Origin: an uncultured Collinsella sp.
Lineage (GTDB): Bacteria > Actinomycetota > Coriobacteriia > Coriobacteriales > Coriobacteriaceae
Length of the DNA: 38,565 nt
NCBI GenBank assembly: GCA_934658705.1
Contig: CAKUHP010000014.1
Location: forward strand, 1-38,565
Reading direction: 5' to 3'
Made by a program: the position numbers and the translations under genes. The notes under the pieces were generated by a model. The model searched no databases. It saw only the letters and a list, made by a program, of their open reading frames with translations, and was not told the origin of the DNA. How positions within the stretch are numbered: the first letter of the stretch is position 1; the number at the start of each line of letters is the position of its first letter. Shown here piece after piece: positions 16,095 through 24,929 of the stretch.

Positions 16095-16125
16095 ACATTA
16101 ACCTTCAGGTTGAAAGTAAATGCAA
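16095..16125 (-). promoter_or_regulatory. Candidate ftsZ promoter with palindrome in the spacer
   Basis: On the minus strand TTGCAT (16120-16125) and TAATGT (16095-16100) are 19 bases apart. The spacer holds half of the imperfect palindrome AACCT-GA-AGGTT (16100-16111). A long spacer with a palindrome is the layout of MerR-type promoters, but both boxes are imperfect. The remaining 16044-16242 contains no gene. Confidence 0.3.
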
Positions 16126-16242
16126 AGGTAAACCGTATTATGTTTGCACATTATGAACGTATCAGTCAAATAATTGACCGTGAAAACCAAACAAACCAGA
16201 TAAACGGCGTGGTATGGCCCCTCAACAAAGCCGCAAGCGGCG

Positions 16243-17466
16243 CTATGCGGTCGGCGCGTTTCTAAACGTATAGTTTCCGGGAGACCGAACGTTGATGTAG
16301 GTTACGCCCTCTACCTGCGAAAGAAGTTTGGTCACGACGCGTTCCTTCTTGGCGATATCGTCAGAATCGCCCAGCGAGACCTCAACGCCGTTATCGAGAT
16401 TCGCCGAGATGGCCTCGACCGAAGGTATGGAAATATCCTTGATCTGCGCCAGGAATTCGCCGGAGAAGCCGCGCACATAGTCCAGGCCCGCCTTAACGGC
16501 CTTGGAAGAAACGGTCTGCCCCGAAACCGGCTCGACATCGGCCGAGACATCGGTGAGCAGCACGGCCCCGTAGTGCTTGGCCAGCGCCAGCGCGGCATCG
16601 ATACCGCTCAGCGTATTGGCGCCCTCCCCCGAAGTAACGACATTGCCCTGGTCGTCAACCTCAACCGATGTCGAAAGCGGCGCGATCCAGGTGTCATCGT
16701 CCCCGATGGCCCAGGCAAGATCGTCGGAGCTTATATAGGCAATCGCAGTGACCTTGCGCTCCGTCGGCGTGATGATAAGCGTATGGGGAAACTTGCGTTG
16801 GACATCCACGCCCGAGACCCACGGGTTTTGCTTAAGGTCTTCGGTGATCTGGTCGGGGTTCACGTTAAAGAGCGATGTATTCTCGGGCAGATCGATGAGC
16901 TGCATGGCATCGTGTTTAGTCACGTGCTCGCTACCCTCAATCTGAATATCGGTGGCGGCGAACAGGCCGGAATTGATGACGACGATGGCGACGACCGCGA
17001 GCACGGCCAACGCGGCCAGAATGCCACCCACAATCTTGCCCTTGCCCTTTACAGCCGTGGCGGCGCCTGCGGCTTGAGCCGCCGCAGAACCGAGCGAGGC
17101 CAACGGTTTAAATTCCTTTTTCGCCGAAACGGGCTTGGTAGAGCCAGGGACCGAGGTAAGCGAACGGGGCTTCGCGGCGCCGATGGTGCGGCCCGGACGC
17201 GCGGCCTTGCTACCCATAGCGGGCTTAGGCGACGCCAAGGGCCGAGGTGCGGGGCGCGGCGTCTTACCGGCGACGGGTCGAGAGTTCAGCTGAGGCTTGA
17301 CACTCGGTCGTTTGACAGGCCGCATCGTGCCCGCAGGCTTGGATGGCATAGAGGCCTTACGTTGAGGCTGGGCAGGTGCGCCGGAACGCCCTCCGGCGCG
17401 GCGGAAGGTTGGTTTCGATGCTCTAGAAGCCGAGGAATTTAACTTCCGGTCTGAGCTCGATGCCAT
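16243..17466 (-). CDS. ftsQ: FtsQ-type divisome protein
   Basis: 407 residues. Residues 1-145 are a cytoplasmic tail rich in Lys, Arg, Pro, Ala and Ser, much longer than in E. coli FtsQ. One membrane helix follows at about 146-169 (VGGILAALAVLAVVAIVVINSGLF), then a POTRA domain starting FAATDIQIEGSEHVTKHDAMQLI and the FtsQ beta domain. FtsQ (DivIB) links FtsL/FtsB to the septal synthase. The start ATG has GAGGGAGGCGT in front and lies inside the murB 3' end, a 44-base overlap. ftsZ follows after 199 bases. Confidence 0.9.
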   Translation of the reverse strand: MASSSDRKLNSSASRASKPTFRRAGGRSGAPAQPQRKASMPSKPAGTMRPVKRPSVKPQLNSRPVAGKTPRPAPRPLASPKPAMGSKAARPGRTIGAAKPRSLTSVPGSTKPVSAKKEFKPLASLGSAAAQAAGAATAVKGKGKIVGGILAALAVLAVVAIVVINSGLFAATDIQIEGSEHVTKHDAMQLIDLPENTSLFNVNPDQITEDLKQNPWVSGVDVQRKFPHTLIITPTERKVTAIAYISSDDLAWAIGDDDTWIAPLSTSVEVDDQGNVVTSGEGANTLSGIDAALALAKHYGAVLLTDVSADVEPVSGQTVSSKAVKAGLDYVRGFSGEFLAQIKDISIPSVEAISANLDNGVEVSLGDSDDIAKKERVVTKLLSQVEGVTYINVRSPGNYTFRNAPTA

Positions 17467-18334
17467 ACGCCTCCCTCACCTTTCCGTGCACATGCCTCAT
17501 AACCGCGGCCACGTCATCGGCCGAGGCGGTTCCGTTATTAACGATAAAATTAGCGTGTACGGGCGAAACTTCCGCACCGCCAACCGAAAAACCCTTTAAT
17601 CCACAATCCTCAATCAGCTTGCCGACGCTCGCATCGGGCGGATTGCGAAAGACCGATCCGCAGGAAGCGCGACCCATGGGCTGCGTGCGCTTACGGCGCG
17701 TCAGATACCGCTCCATACGCTCGCGAATGTCGGCCTTGGGCGCGGGTTTGAGCTTAAGCACACACTCAAGAATGATCTCGTTACGCGGCAGACTGCACTC
17801 GCGGTAGCCCCAGGCAATCTCAGACCCCGCATAGTGCTTAATGCCGGATGTCGGGTCAAACGTGACCACATCCTCGATCAGCGAACCGATCCACTCGGTG
17901 CGCGTACCGGCGTTCATGGACACGGCGCCGCCGACCGAACCGGGGATTCCGACCGCAAACTCAAGGCCCGAAAGCCCGCGTGACAGAGCGTCGTTGACCA
18001 AGCGGGCGAACATAACGCCCGCGCCAACGGTCAGCGTGCAACCGTCCTCGGCAACAACCGTGCGCTGAAACTCACGCCCCAGAGAAATGACGGCGCCGCG
18101 ATAACCGGCATCGGCAACCAAAAGATTGGATCCCTTGCCGATAATCACCCACGGCACCTGCTCGCGGTCGAGCACCGCCACGGCGCGGCGCAGGGCATGA
18201 TAGCTATGGCACGTCACGAAGAGGTCGGCCTTGCCGCCAATGCGATAACTCGTATGGCGCGCAAGGCGCTCGTCCTCGACCACATCCGTGTCGATCATGC
18301 CCGAGAGCGCCATGACGGCGTTAAACAGACCCAT
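17423..18334 (-). CDS. murB: UDP-N-acetylenolpyruvoylglucosamine reductase MurB
   Basis: 303 residues. FAD-binding PCMH fold: HTSYRIGGKADLF, VIIGKGSNLLVADAGYRGAVI and GLSGLEFAVGIPGSVGGAVSMNAG; catalytic segment CGSVFRNPPDASVGKLIEDCGLKGFSVGGAEVSPVHANFIVN. It reduces UDP-GlcNAc-enolpyruvate to UDP-MurNAc with NADPH. The length and missing Tyr loop fit type II MurB of Gram-positives. The start is 5 bases after the murC stop with no clear ribosome-binding site (CTTAACCTCC), so translation may rely on re-initiation. ATG 18313 is an alternative. Confidence 0.95.
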   Translation of the reverse strand: MGLFNAVMALSGMIDTDVVEDERLARHTSYRIGGKADLFVTCHSYHALRRAVAVLDREQVPWVIIGKGSNLLVADAGYRGAVISLGREFQRTVVAEDGCTLTVGAGVMFARLVNDALSRGLSGLEFAVGIPGSVGGAVSMNAGTRTEWIGSLIEDVVTFDPTSGIKHYAGSEIAWGYRECSLPRNEIILECVLKLKPAPKADIRERMERYLTRRKRTQPMGRASCGSVFRNPPDASVGKLIEDCGLKGFSVGGAEVSPVHANFIVNNGTASADDVAAVMRHVHGKVREAYGIELRPEVKFLGF

Positions 18335-18339
18335 GGAGG

Positions 18340-19758
18340 TTAAGCGTCTTTCTTGGCAGTCAGATACTCGATGAACTCGGGACCGACGGTCGTCACGTCG
18401 CCGGCACCCATGGTAAGCAGCAAGTCGCCCTCGCCCACCATCTGCTCAAGCTCCTGATTGAGCTCGAGACGGCTGGAGCAGTACACGACCTCCTTGCCGG
18501 GGTGCTTGGCACGCACGGTGTCGGCGAGCATCTTGGAGGTAACGCCCGGGATCGGCATCTCGCCGGCCGAGAATACGTCGATCAGCAGCAGCTTATCGGC
18601 ATTGGCGAAGGCATCGGCAAAGTCGTCGCACAGAGCCTGCAGGCGCGAATAGCGGTGCGGCTGGAACACGACGTCGACATGCTTGTAGCCCAGCGACGAG
18701 GCAGCGGCGAGCGTTGCCTTGATCTCGGTGGGATGGTGACCGTAGTCGTCAACCACGGTGATGCCGTCGATATCGCCCACGTGGGTAAAGCGACGGCGAA
18801 CGCCCTCAAAGCTCGAGAGCGCCTTGGCGGCGGCGTCGACATCGAGGCCCAGAACATGAGCGACGGTAAGCACTGCCGTGGCGTTGAGCATGTTGTGACG
18901 GCCGGGATTGCTCTTGATCTCGACAGCGTGCTCGGTGCCGTCCTCAAAGCGAACGATAAAGTCGCTCTGGATGCCCTTGACATCAGGATGCACGCAGACG
19001 ATGTCGTTGTTCTCGGCGAAGCCATAGGAAAGCACATGGCGACCCGTCGACTTGGCAAGCTCCACCAGATGCGGGTCCTCGCCGCAGACGATAACGGTGC
19101 CGTTCTCACCCACCAGGCTCATGAACTTGGCGAAGGTGGCCTCAATCTCCTCGATGCCCGAGTAGTGATCGAGATGGTCGGCCTCGACATTGGTCACGAT
19201 GACCACGTTGGGGTTCAGGAACAGGAAGGAGCTGTCGGACTCGTCGGCCTCGGCGACAAAGTAATCGCCCGAGCCGTTCTTGCCGTTGGTGTCGTAACCC
19301 TCGACGATGCCGCCGATCAAGAAGCTGGGATCCAGACCCATGCGGTCGAGCATGGTGGCGCACATCGAAGACGTCGTGGTCTTGCCGTGCGTGCCGGCAA
19401 CGGCGACAGTGGTGTAGCCGTGGCCCAGGGCCGAGAGCATCTTGGCGCGCGGCCACACGGGAATACCCAGCTCGCGGGCGCGCACGAGCTCGGGGTTAGA
19501 CTCGGGAATAGCGGTGGAGACCACGACTACGTCGGGCTTGACCTCGTCAATCGTGGCGGCCTCGTGGCCCACATGTACCTTCACGCCGGCGCGGGTAAGC
19601 TGGCGGATATAGCGCGACGTCTTAAGGTCGGAGCCGGTAACGGCATAGCCGCGCTCGTGCAGGACGAGGGCGATGCCGCTCATGCCGGCGCCACCGATAC
19701 CGATAAAATGGGCGCTCTTAAACTCGGGCGCGGAGGTTGCAGTCTGGGAATCAGCCAT
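18340..19758 (-). CDS. murC: UDP-N-acetylmuramate--L-alanine ligase MurC
   Basis: 472 residues from ATG 19758 (AAGGAG lies 12 bases upstream). N-terminal Rossmann motif AHFIGIGGAGMSGIALVLHERGYAV; ATP loop VAGTHGKTTTSSMCATMLD; central EADESDSSFL and NVEADHLDHY; C-terminal DDYGHHPTEIKATL and FQPHRYSR. It adds the first L-Ala to UDP-MurNAc. This is the standard Mur ligase three-domain layout at the usual length. It lies between murG and murB. Confidence 0.97.
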   Translation of the reverse strand: MADSQTATSAPEFKSAHFIGIGGAGMSGIALVLHERGYAVTGSDLKTSRYIRQLTRAGVKVHVGHEAATIDEVKPDVVVVSTAIPESNPELVRARELGIPVWPRAKMLSALGHGYTTVAVAGTHGKTTTSSMCATMLDRMGLDPSFLIGGIVEGYDTNGKNGSGDYFVAEADESDSSFLFLNPNVVIVTNVEADHLDHYSGIEEIEATFAKFMSLVGENGTVIVCGEDPHLVELAKSTGRHVLSYGFAENNDIVCVHPDVKGIQSDFIVRFEDGTEHAVEIKSNPGRHNMLNATAVLTVAHVLGLDVDAAAKALSSFEGVRRRFTHVGDIDGITVVDDYGHHPTEIKATLAAASSLGYKHVDVVFQPHRYSRLQALCDDFADAFANADKLLLIDVFSAGEMPIPGVTSKMLADTVRAKHPGKEVVYCSSRLELNQELEQMVGEGDLLLTMGAGDVTTVGPEFIEYLTAKKDA

Positions 19759-19855
19759 GTGCTCGTGTACTCCTTGCGTAAACACTGCCTGTAACCCGTT
19801 AACTGTACCGCACCTACCGCATCCGCGCGAGGGCGAGCGGCGATATCCCGTCTAA

Positions 19856-20971
19856 CTAACGCAATCCCTCTACCGCATCGGCCAAAAGTGCGGCGGCGCG
19901 GTCCTGCGCCAACCCGCGCGCCGCTTGACGCATGGCATCGCGCGCCGCGGCGTCATCAACCAGATGCAGCAGCTCCTCGGCAAAGGCAGGGGCATCGATA
20001 TCGGCATCGGCGCAAAGCACGCCCGCACCGGCATCGACCAGGTAGCGGGCATTGGTGGTCTGGTGGTCGGCCGTGGCATGCGGATACGGCACGAGCACCG
20101 AGGGCACAGCGAGCGCAGCGATCTCGGCCACGCTCGAGGCACCGGAGCGCGAGAGCACCAGGTCGGCCGCAGCCAGCATATCGCCCATGTTGTCGATGTA
20201 GGGCTGGACGCGATAGCGCTTCGCTTCCTCGGGCGTCAGCGCCAGGGCGCGCTCGGTCTCCTCAAAGCCGTCGGCACCCGTCGAATGCAAAACGTAGAGA
20301 TTCTCGCGGCCTAGCAACTCGTCCTTAAGCGAGGCCACGCGCTCGTTGAGGTGCTGGGCACCGAGCGAGCCGCCAAAGACGAGCAGCAGCACGGCATCCT
20401 CAGGCACGCCAAGCGCCTTGCGGCCGCGGGCGCGATCGCCCTCAATGACCGAACGACGCACCGGGTTGCCCGTCATGAGCACATGGTCGGGGTCGCCTTC
20501 GCGCTCAAAGACGGAGCGCGCAGCCGGCACCGAGATGCACACGCGGGCGGCATGCGAGTTCATCATCTTATTGGCCAGACCCGGAACAGAGTTCTGCTCG
20601 TGCAGTAGATACGGAACGCCCGCATCCTTGCACCAGCCCAGCAGCGGGACCTCGACATAGGCTCCAAAGCCGATAGCGGCATCGGGCTTGCCAGCCTTCG
20701 AGAAATAGCCGGCAAGCGCACGCTTCGCCTTGTTGACACGCCACAGCGAGGTCAATGCGGTCCAGGGGCGGGAGCGATCGAAGCCCGTAACCGTGATGGG
20801 CACAAAATCGAACCCGGCCTCGGGAACAAGACGACCCTCGAGCTTGCGCGATTGACCCACGAACACAACGTGATGCCCACGGTCGCGCAGCTCCTCGGCC
20901 AAGGCGAGCGCGGGATTGATATGTCCCGCCGTGCCGCCGGCTGCGATAGCAACGGTCATCTTATCGGTCAT
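19856..20971 (-). CDS. murG: UDP-GlcNAc:undecaprenyl-PP-MurNAc-pentapeptide transferase MurG
   Basis: 371 residues, GT28 family. N-terminal glycine loop IAAGGTAGHINPALALAEEL, membrane-facing HEQNSVPGLANKM, C-terminal FGGSLGAQHLNE and the sugar-nucleotide site SRSGASSVAEIAALAVPSVLVPYPHATADHQTTNA. It completes lipid II at the inner membrane face. The start ATG 20971, with AAGGGATTACC upstream, overlaps the 3' end of ftsW by 11 bases, so the two are translationally linked. Confidence 0.96.
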   Translation of the reverse strand: MTDKMTVAIAAGGTAGHINPALALAEELRDRGHHVVFVGQSRKLEGRLVPEAGFDFVPITVTGFDRSRPWTALTSLWRVNKAKRALAGYFSKAGKPDAAIGFGAYVEVPLLGWCKDAGVPYLLHEQNSVPGLANKMMNSHAARVCISVPAARSVFEREGDPDHVLMTGNPVRRSVIEGDRARGRKALGVPEDAVLLLVFGGSLGAQHLNERVASLKDELLGRENLYVLHSTGADGFEETERALALTPEEAKRYRVQPYIDNMGDMLAAADLVLSRSGASSVAEIAALAVPSVLVPYPHATADHQTTNARYLVDAGAGVLCADADIDAPAFAEELLHLVDDAAARDAMRQAARGLAQDRAAALLADAVEGLR

Positions 20972-22481
20972 GGTAATCCCTTCGTACGCGCGGCCCCTGG
21001 TCGTCGGTGCGCAAGCGCGCCGAGGGGTCCGAATTCAAATCGATTCGATTATATCCGCCGCCCGCGTTACGAGAAGTGGGACGCTGCGGGCGGCCCTGCG
21101 GCGCCGTTCGCGGGCGCGGTCGGGCGGCAGGCTCAGATGCAAATCCGTCCAGTACGGAGAAGCCACCGCGCGACGATCGATCCCCACGCACGTGGGGCAC
21201 GCCGGCGGTGCTCTCATCCATAACGGCAAAGCTCTCGCGACGGCGGTCATATTCATCGCGGCGGGCGCTCTCGCGCGAAACACGCAGGATCAAACCGGCG
21301 AGCATAAGCGACACGATAATGGACGAGCCACCGTAGCTAATAAACGGCAGCGGCTTGCCCGTCATGGGGAACACGTTGAGGATGCCCAGCGCATTGATCA
21401 AAAACTGCACCGCGAGAATGACCGCAGAGCCCGATGCCATGAGCGCTCCGCGACGGTCGGTAGCCTGCTCAGCGATACGAAACGCCGAATAGATCAGCAT
21501 CGCAAAGACCAAGAAGAACAGCAGGGTGCCCACAAAGCCAACTTCCTCGCCGATAATGGCCAAGATGTAATCGTTATGCGCCTCGGGCAAATACGAGTAC
21601 TTCATGGTGGAGTTGCCGATGCCACGGCCGAAAAGGCCGCCCGAGGCAAACGCCATGATGGCAAGCGTGGCCTGATAGCCATCTCCGTACTCATCAGCCC
21701 AAGGGTTCAAGGCAACCTGGACACGCACCATGCGGTACGGTTCGGTAATAAGGGCGGCCACCATGATGAAGGCAACGACAGCGACTGGCACGATAATTAA
21801 TCGGGCATCCATGCCGGCAAACAACGCCATGCAGACAATGGTCAGCGAGATGATCAAAACGGTGCCAAAATCGGGCTGAATAAAGATCAAAAAGAGCGAG
21901 ATGCCCAAGTAAACGCCCATCTTACGAAGGAACTCGTTGATGTTGCCGCCGGGCGAAAAGATGCGGTCGAGCATGATGGCCGAATACGCGATGGCAAACG
22001 GCTTTAAAAACTCAGACGGCTGGAACTGAATACCGGCGATGTTGAGCCAACGCGTAGCGCCACGGCTTCCGCTACCGACAAGATAGACCGCAATCAGCAA
22101 GAGCATCATGCCGATGAGGAAGATCTTGAGCACGTCTTCCCCAAACCAACTGTCCGGCAAAATGCGTGCGATGGCAACCATAGCCAGAACGCCAACCGCG
22201 GCGAGCGTGGCCTGACGGCCCAGAAAAAACGTCGCCGAGCCATTCTCGTGCAATGCCTCGACCGATGACGCTGAGTACACCATCAAAAGGCCAAAGCACA
22301 CCAAGGAAAACAGGCATGCCATAAATATCAGACGGGGGCGCATGATGCGGGCGGGAACGCCGGCAATATAGCGCTCGCTAAGCGTCTGCCCGCCGCGGCC
22401 AGAACGAGGCGTACTACGCTGCGAGGAAGCACGGTCCGAGTCGGGCCTCCTCATACCTTGTCGGGGGCTCTCCTCTCTCAC
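20961..22481 (-). CDS. ftsW: FtsW/RodA/SpoVE-family peptidoglycan polymerase
   Basis: About 506 residues: a basic N-terminal tail of about 45, roughly ten membrane segments, and a long Arg/Pro-rich C-terminal tail of about 110 residues. Family signatures are VYSASSVEAL, QFQPSEFLKPFAIAYSAIML, QPDFGTVLII and NVFPMTGKPLPFISYGGSSI. SEDS proteins polymerise lipid II and work with a class B PBP; the position next to murG and murD marks it as the division-specific FtsW. The start is uncertain: GTG 22481 has AGGGG 6 bases upstream and is preferred; TTG 22487 and ATG 22454 are alternatives. Confidence 0.92.
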   Translation of the reverse strand: MREESPRQGMRRPDSDRASSQRSTPRSGRGGQTLSERYIAGVPARIMRPRLIFMACLFSLVCFGLLMVYSASSVEALHENGSATFFLGRQATLAAVGVLAMVAIARILPDSWFGEDVLKIFLIGMMLLLIAVYLVGSGSRGATRWLNIAGIQFQPSEFLKPFAIAYSAIMLDRIFSPGGNINEFLRKMGVYLGISLFLIFIQPDFGTVLIISLTIVCMALFAGMDARLIIVPVAVVAFIMVAALITEPYRMVRVQVALNPWADEYGDGYQATLAIMAFASGGLFGRGIGNSTMKYSYLPEAHNDYILAIIGEEVGFVGTLLFFLVFAMLIYSAFRIAEQATDRRGALMASGSAVILAVQFLINALGILNVFPMTGKPLPFISYGGSSIIVSLMLAGLILRVSRESARRDEYDRRRESFAVMDESTAGVPHVRGDRSSRGGFSVLDGFASEPAARPRPRTAPQGRPQRPTSRNAGGGYNRIDLNSDPSARLRTDDQGPRVRRDYHDR

Positions 22482-22490
22482 CGGCAACCC

Positions 22491-23897
22491 CTATTCCGTT
22501 TGCGATTTTGCTGCGGCGGCAAGCTGGGCCACGTAGTCCTTAAACACACGGCCGCGCTCCTCGTAGCCCGAAAACTCATCAAACGAAGAGCAGGCGGGCG
22601 AAAGCAGGATCACGTCGCCGCGGCTCGAGAGCGAGCGGGCAACGTCAACGGCATCGCGCAGGTCATCGGCCTGGGCGATATCCACGTCGCCATCGACATC
22701 CGCCTCGTCCATAGCGGCGGTAAAACGCTCACGCGCATCGCCAAAGCAGACGACCGAACGCACGTTATCCATAACGACGCGGGCAAAGTCCGCGAGCGGC
22801 GTGCCCTTGTCGTGGCCGCCGAGCAGCAAGATAACGTCATCGTCGGGAAACGCCGTCAGGGCCTTCTCGACCGCGTCGGTGTTCGTGGCCTTGGAATCGT
22901 TGACGTAGCGCACGCCATCGATCTCGCCGCAGGGCTCCACGCGGTGCTCGAGCGGCTGGAAAGAGGCAAGGCCACGGCAGATGCCTTCGGCATCGGCACC
23001 GACCGCCAGGGCCGCCGTGGCGGCGCACAGGGCATTAATGACATTGTGATGGCCCGAGATCTTAAGCTCGGACGTGGCGATAAGCGGAGTCTCGACACCC
23101 TTCAGGCGCACGATCATCTTGCCGTCGCGCACGAAGGCGGCGTCCGCACCCTCGGGCTCGTCAAAGGCGACCTTGCAGATGCGACGACCCGGCGTATAGA
23201 TATACTCATCGAACTCGTGGATGCCGGCGTCCTCGACGTCGATAACCACTAGATCATCGTCGACCATATTCTCGAACAGCTTGATCTTGGCGAGCGCATA
23301 GTTCTTATGGCTCTTATGCCAGCCCAGGTGATCGGGCGTGATGTTGAGCAGAACCGCCACGCGGGGGTGAAGCTCCTCGGTCGTTGCGATCTGATAGCTC
23401 GAAAGCTCCGCCACAAACCACTCGTTGTGAGCGCGGCCATCGATCTCGTTCACCGGCGGCTCACCGATGTTGCCCACAGCCACGCTGGCCTCACCGGCGG
23501 CCTTAAGCAGGTAGTCGGTCAGCGACGTGGTGGTCGTCTTGCCGTTGGTGCCCGTAATGGCAATCCAGTTATCCGGCGACAGGCGATAGGCGAACTCGGG
23601 CTCACCCATAATCTGGGAGGCATGTTCACGACCCGCTTTAAAGAACGCCGAAAACTCCGAGATGCCCGGGCACGTCACGCACACGTCGTAGACGCCCTCC
23701 ACCTGCTCGGTGCCATAGACAAACGACGCACCCATGGCCTCGAGCGCACGCGTGGCGTCATTGGGCTCGGAGGTGCCGCCGCCATAGACGGTCGTGGCAC
23801 TCACACGCTCGGGGTGGGCAAGCGCCCAACGCGCGACATCGAGGCCGGATTTACCCTGACCCAAAACAAGCAGGCTAAAGGAATCTGCAAGAGGCAT
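22491..23897 (-). CDS. murD: UDP-N-acetylmuramoylalanine--D-glutamate ligase MurD
   Basis: 468 residues. The Rossmann start LLVLGQGKSGLDVARWAL, ATP loop IAITGTNGKTTTTSLTDYLL, FVAELSSYQIATTE, NITPDHLGWHKSHKNYALAK and the C-terminal YVNDSKATNTDAVEKAL are all MurD hallmarks. It adds D-Glu to UDP-MurNAc-L-Ala. It lies 9 bases after mraY and a few bases before ftsW. The ribosome-binding site is weak. Confidence 0.96.
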   Translation of the reverse strand: MPLADSFSLLVLGQGKSGLDVARWALAHPERVSATTVYGGGTSEPNDATRALEAMGASFVYGTEQVEGVYDVCVTCPGISEFSAFFKAGREHASQIMGEPEFAYRLSPDNWIAITGTNGKTTTTSLTDYLLKAAGEASVAVGNIGEPPVNEIDGRAHNEWFVAELSSYQIATTEELHPRVAVLLNITPDHLGWHKSHKNYALAKIKLFENMVDDDLVVIDVEDAGIHEFDEYIYTPGRRICKVAFDEPEGADAAFVRDGKMIVRLKGVETPLIATSELKISGHHNVINALCAATAALAVGADAEGICRGLASFQPLEHRVEPCGEIDGVRYVNDSKATNTDAVEKALTAFPDDDVILLLGGHDKGTPLADFARVVMDNVRSVVCFGDARERFTAAMDEADVDGDVDIAQADDLRDAVDVARSLSSRGDVILLSPACSSFDEFSGYEERGRVFKDYVAQLAAAAKSQTE

Positions 23898-23906
23898 GAA
23901 AGACCA

Positions 23907-24926
23907 CTATCCCAACTGGAAGAACAAAGCGAGGCCAAGGGCGCCAAAGGCCGCGGCGACAATCCAAAAACGGATGACGACCTTGGTCTCGGCCCAGCCC
24001 TTCTTTTCGAAATGATGATGGATGGGCGCCATAAGGAAGACGCGCTTGTGCGTAAAGTGGAAGTAGACGACCTGAATCATGACCGAGAGGGTCTCGGCGA
24101 TAAACAGGCCACCGATGATAAGCGAGACGACCTCGGTGTTCGTCATAATGGACGTGCAGGCAAAAGCCGCACCCAGCGCCAGTGAACCGGTGTCACCCAT
24201 AAAGATGCTTGCCGGATAGCAGTTGAACCACAAAAAGCCCAGACAGGCGCCGGCGCACGCCGTGCAGAAGATAGACAGGTTCACGTCGCCGTGCAAAAAC
24301 GCCATAGCGGCCATCGCAAGCATGGCGATCATGGAGGTACCGCCGGCAAGGCCGTCCAGGCCATCGGTCAGGTTCACGGCGTTAGAAAGACCGGCAATCA
24401 TGAGCCAGCAAAAGACAATGTAGAGCCACGGGAACGAGAATCCGCAGATAGTGGTCGAAAGCACGCCCAGGTCAATCGCCAGGCCACCGGGAAAACGGAT
24501 CTCGGGGGCGACGCCGCACCAATTGACGGCGAGCACGGTAAAGCTGACGCAGATGACGGTCAGACCGATCATCTTGGCGTGAGGAGTCAGGCCGAGCGAG
24601 CGGCCGTGCGTGACGGAGGTCAGGTCGTCGATGAGGCCCAGCACGCCGGTGGCCAGCGTGGCGAGCAGCACGAGCACGAGCTCGGTGGTAAGCTTGCCCA
24701 TCAACAGGCACGTAAGCGAAATCGCGACGAGAATGACGACGCCGCCCATGGTGGGCGTGCCCTGCTTAATCAGATGACGCTTAGGGCCGTCGGCACGGAC
24801 TTGCTGGCCGATGCCTTCGACCTTGAGCAGTTTGATCCACCACGGCATGAGCAGCAGCGCAATGGCGGCGGCGATACCAAGACCCAAAAAAGCCTGATAC
24901 GTGGGATACGAGGGATTACCGAACAT
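23907..24926 (-). CDS. mraY: Phospho-N-acetylmuramoyl-pentapeptide transferase MraY
   Basis: 339 residues, about ten membrane helices. Catalytic segments are KQGTPTMGGVVIL, LIDDLTSVTHGRSLGLTPHAKM, NAVNLTDGLDGLAGG, FMGDTGSLALGAAFA and MAPIHHHFEKKGWAE. It moves phospho-MurNAc-pentapeptide to undecaprenyl phosphate, making lipid I. It starts 3 bases after the murF stop and ends 9 bases before murD. Confidence 0.97.
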   Translation of the reverse strand: MFGNPSYPTYQAFLGLGIAAAIALLLMPWWIKLLKVEGIGQQVRADGPKRHLIKQGTPTMGGVVILVAISLTCLLMGKLTTELVLVLLATLATGVLGLIDDLTSVTHGRSLGLTPHAKMIGLTVICVSFTVLAVNWCGVAPEIRFPGGLAIDLGVLSTTICGFSFPWLYIVFCWLMIAGLSNAVNLTDGLDGLAGGTSMIAMLAMAAMAFLHGDVNLSIFCTACAGACLGFLWFNCYPASIFMGDTGSLALGAAFACTSIMTNTEVVSLIIGGLFIAETLSVMIQVVYFHFTHKRVFLMAPIHHHFEKKGWAETKVVIRFWIVAAAFGALGLALFFQLG

Positions 24927-24929
24927 GGG

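Noticed and set aside
16095..16125. A specific MerR-family regulator acting at ftsZ
   Set aside because: The spacer layout is suggestive, but both promoter boxes are imperfect and no MerR gene is in the window; only the shared motif is reported.
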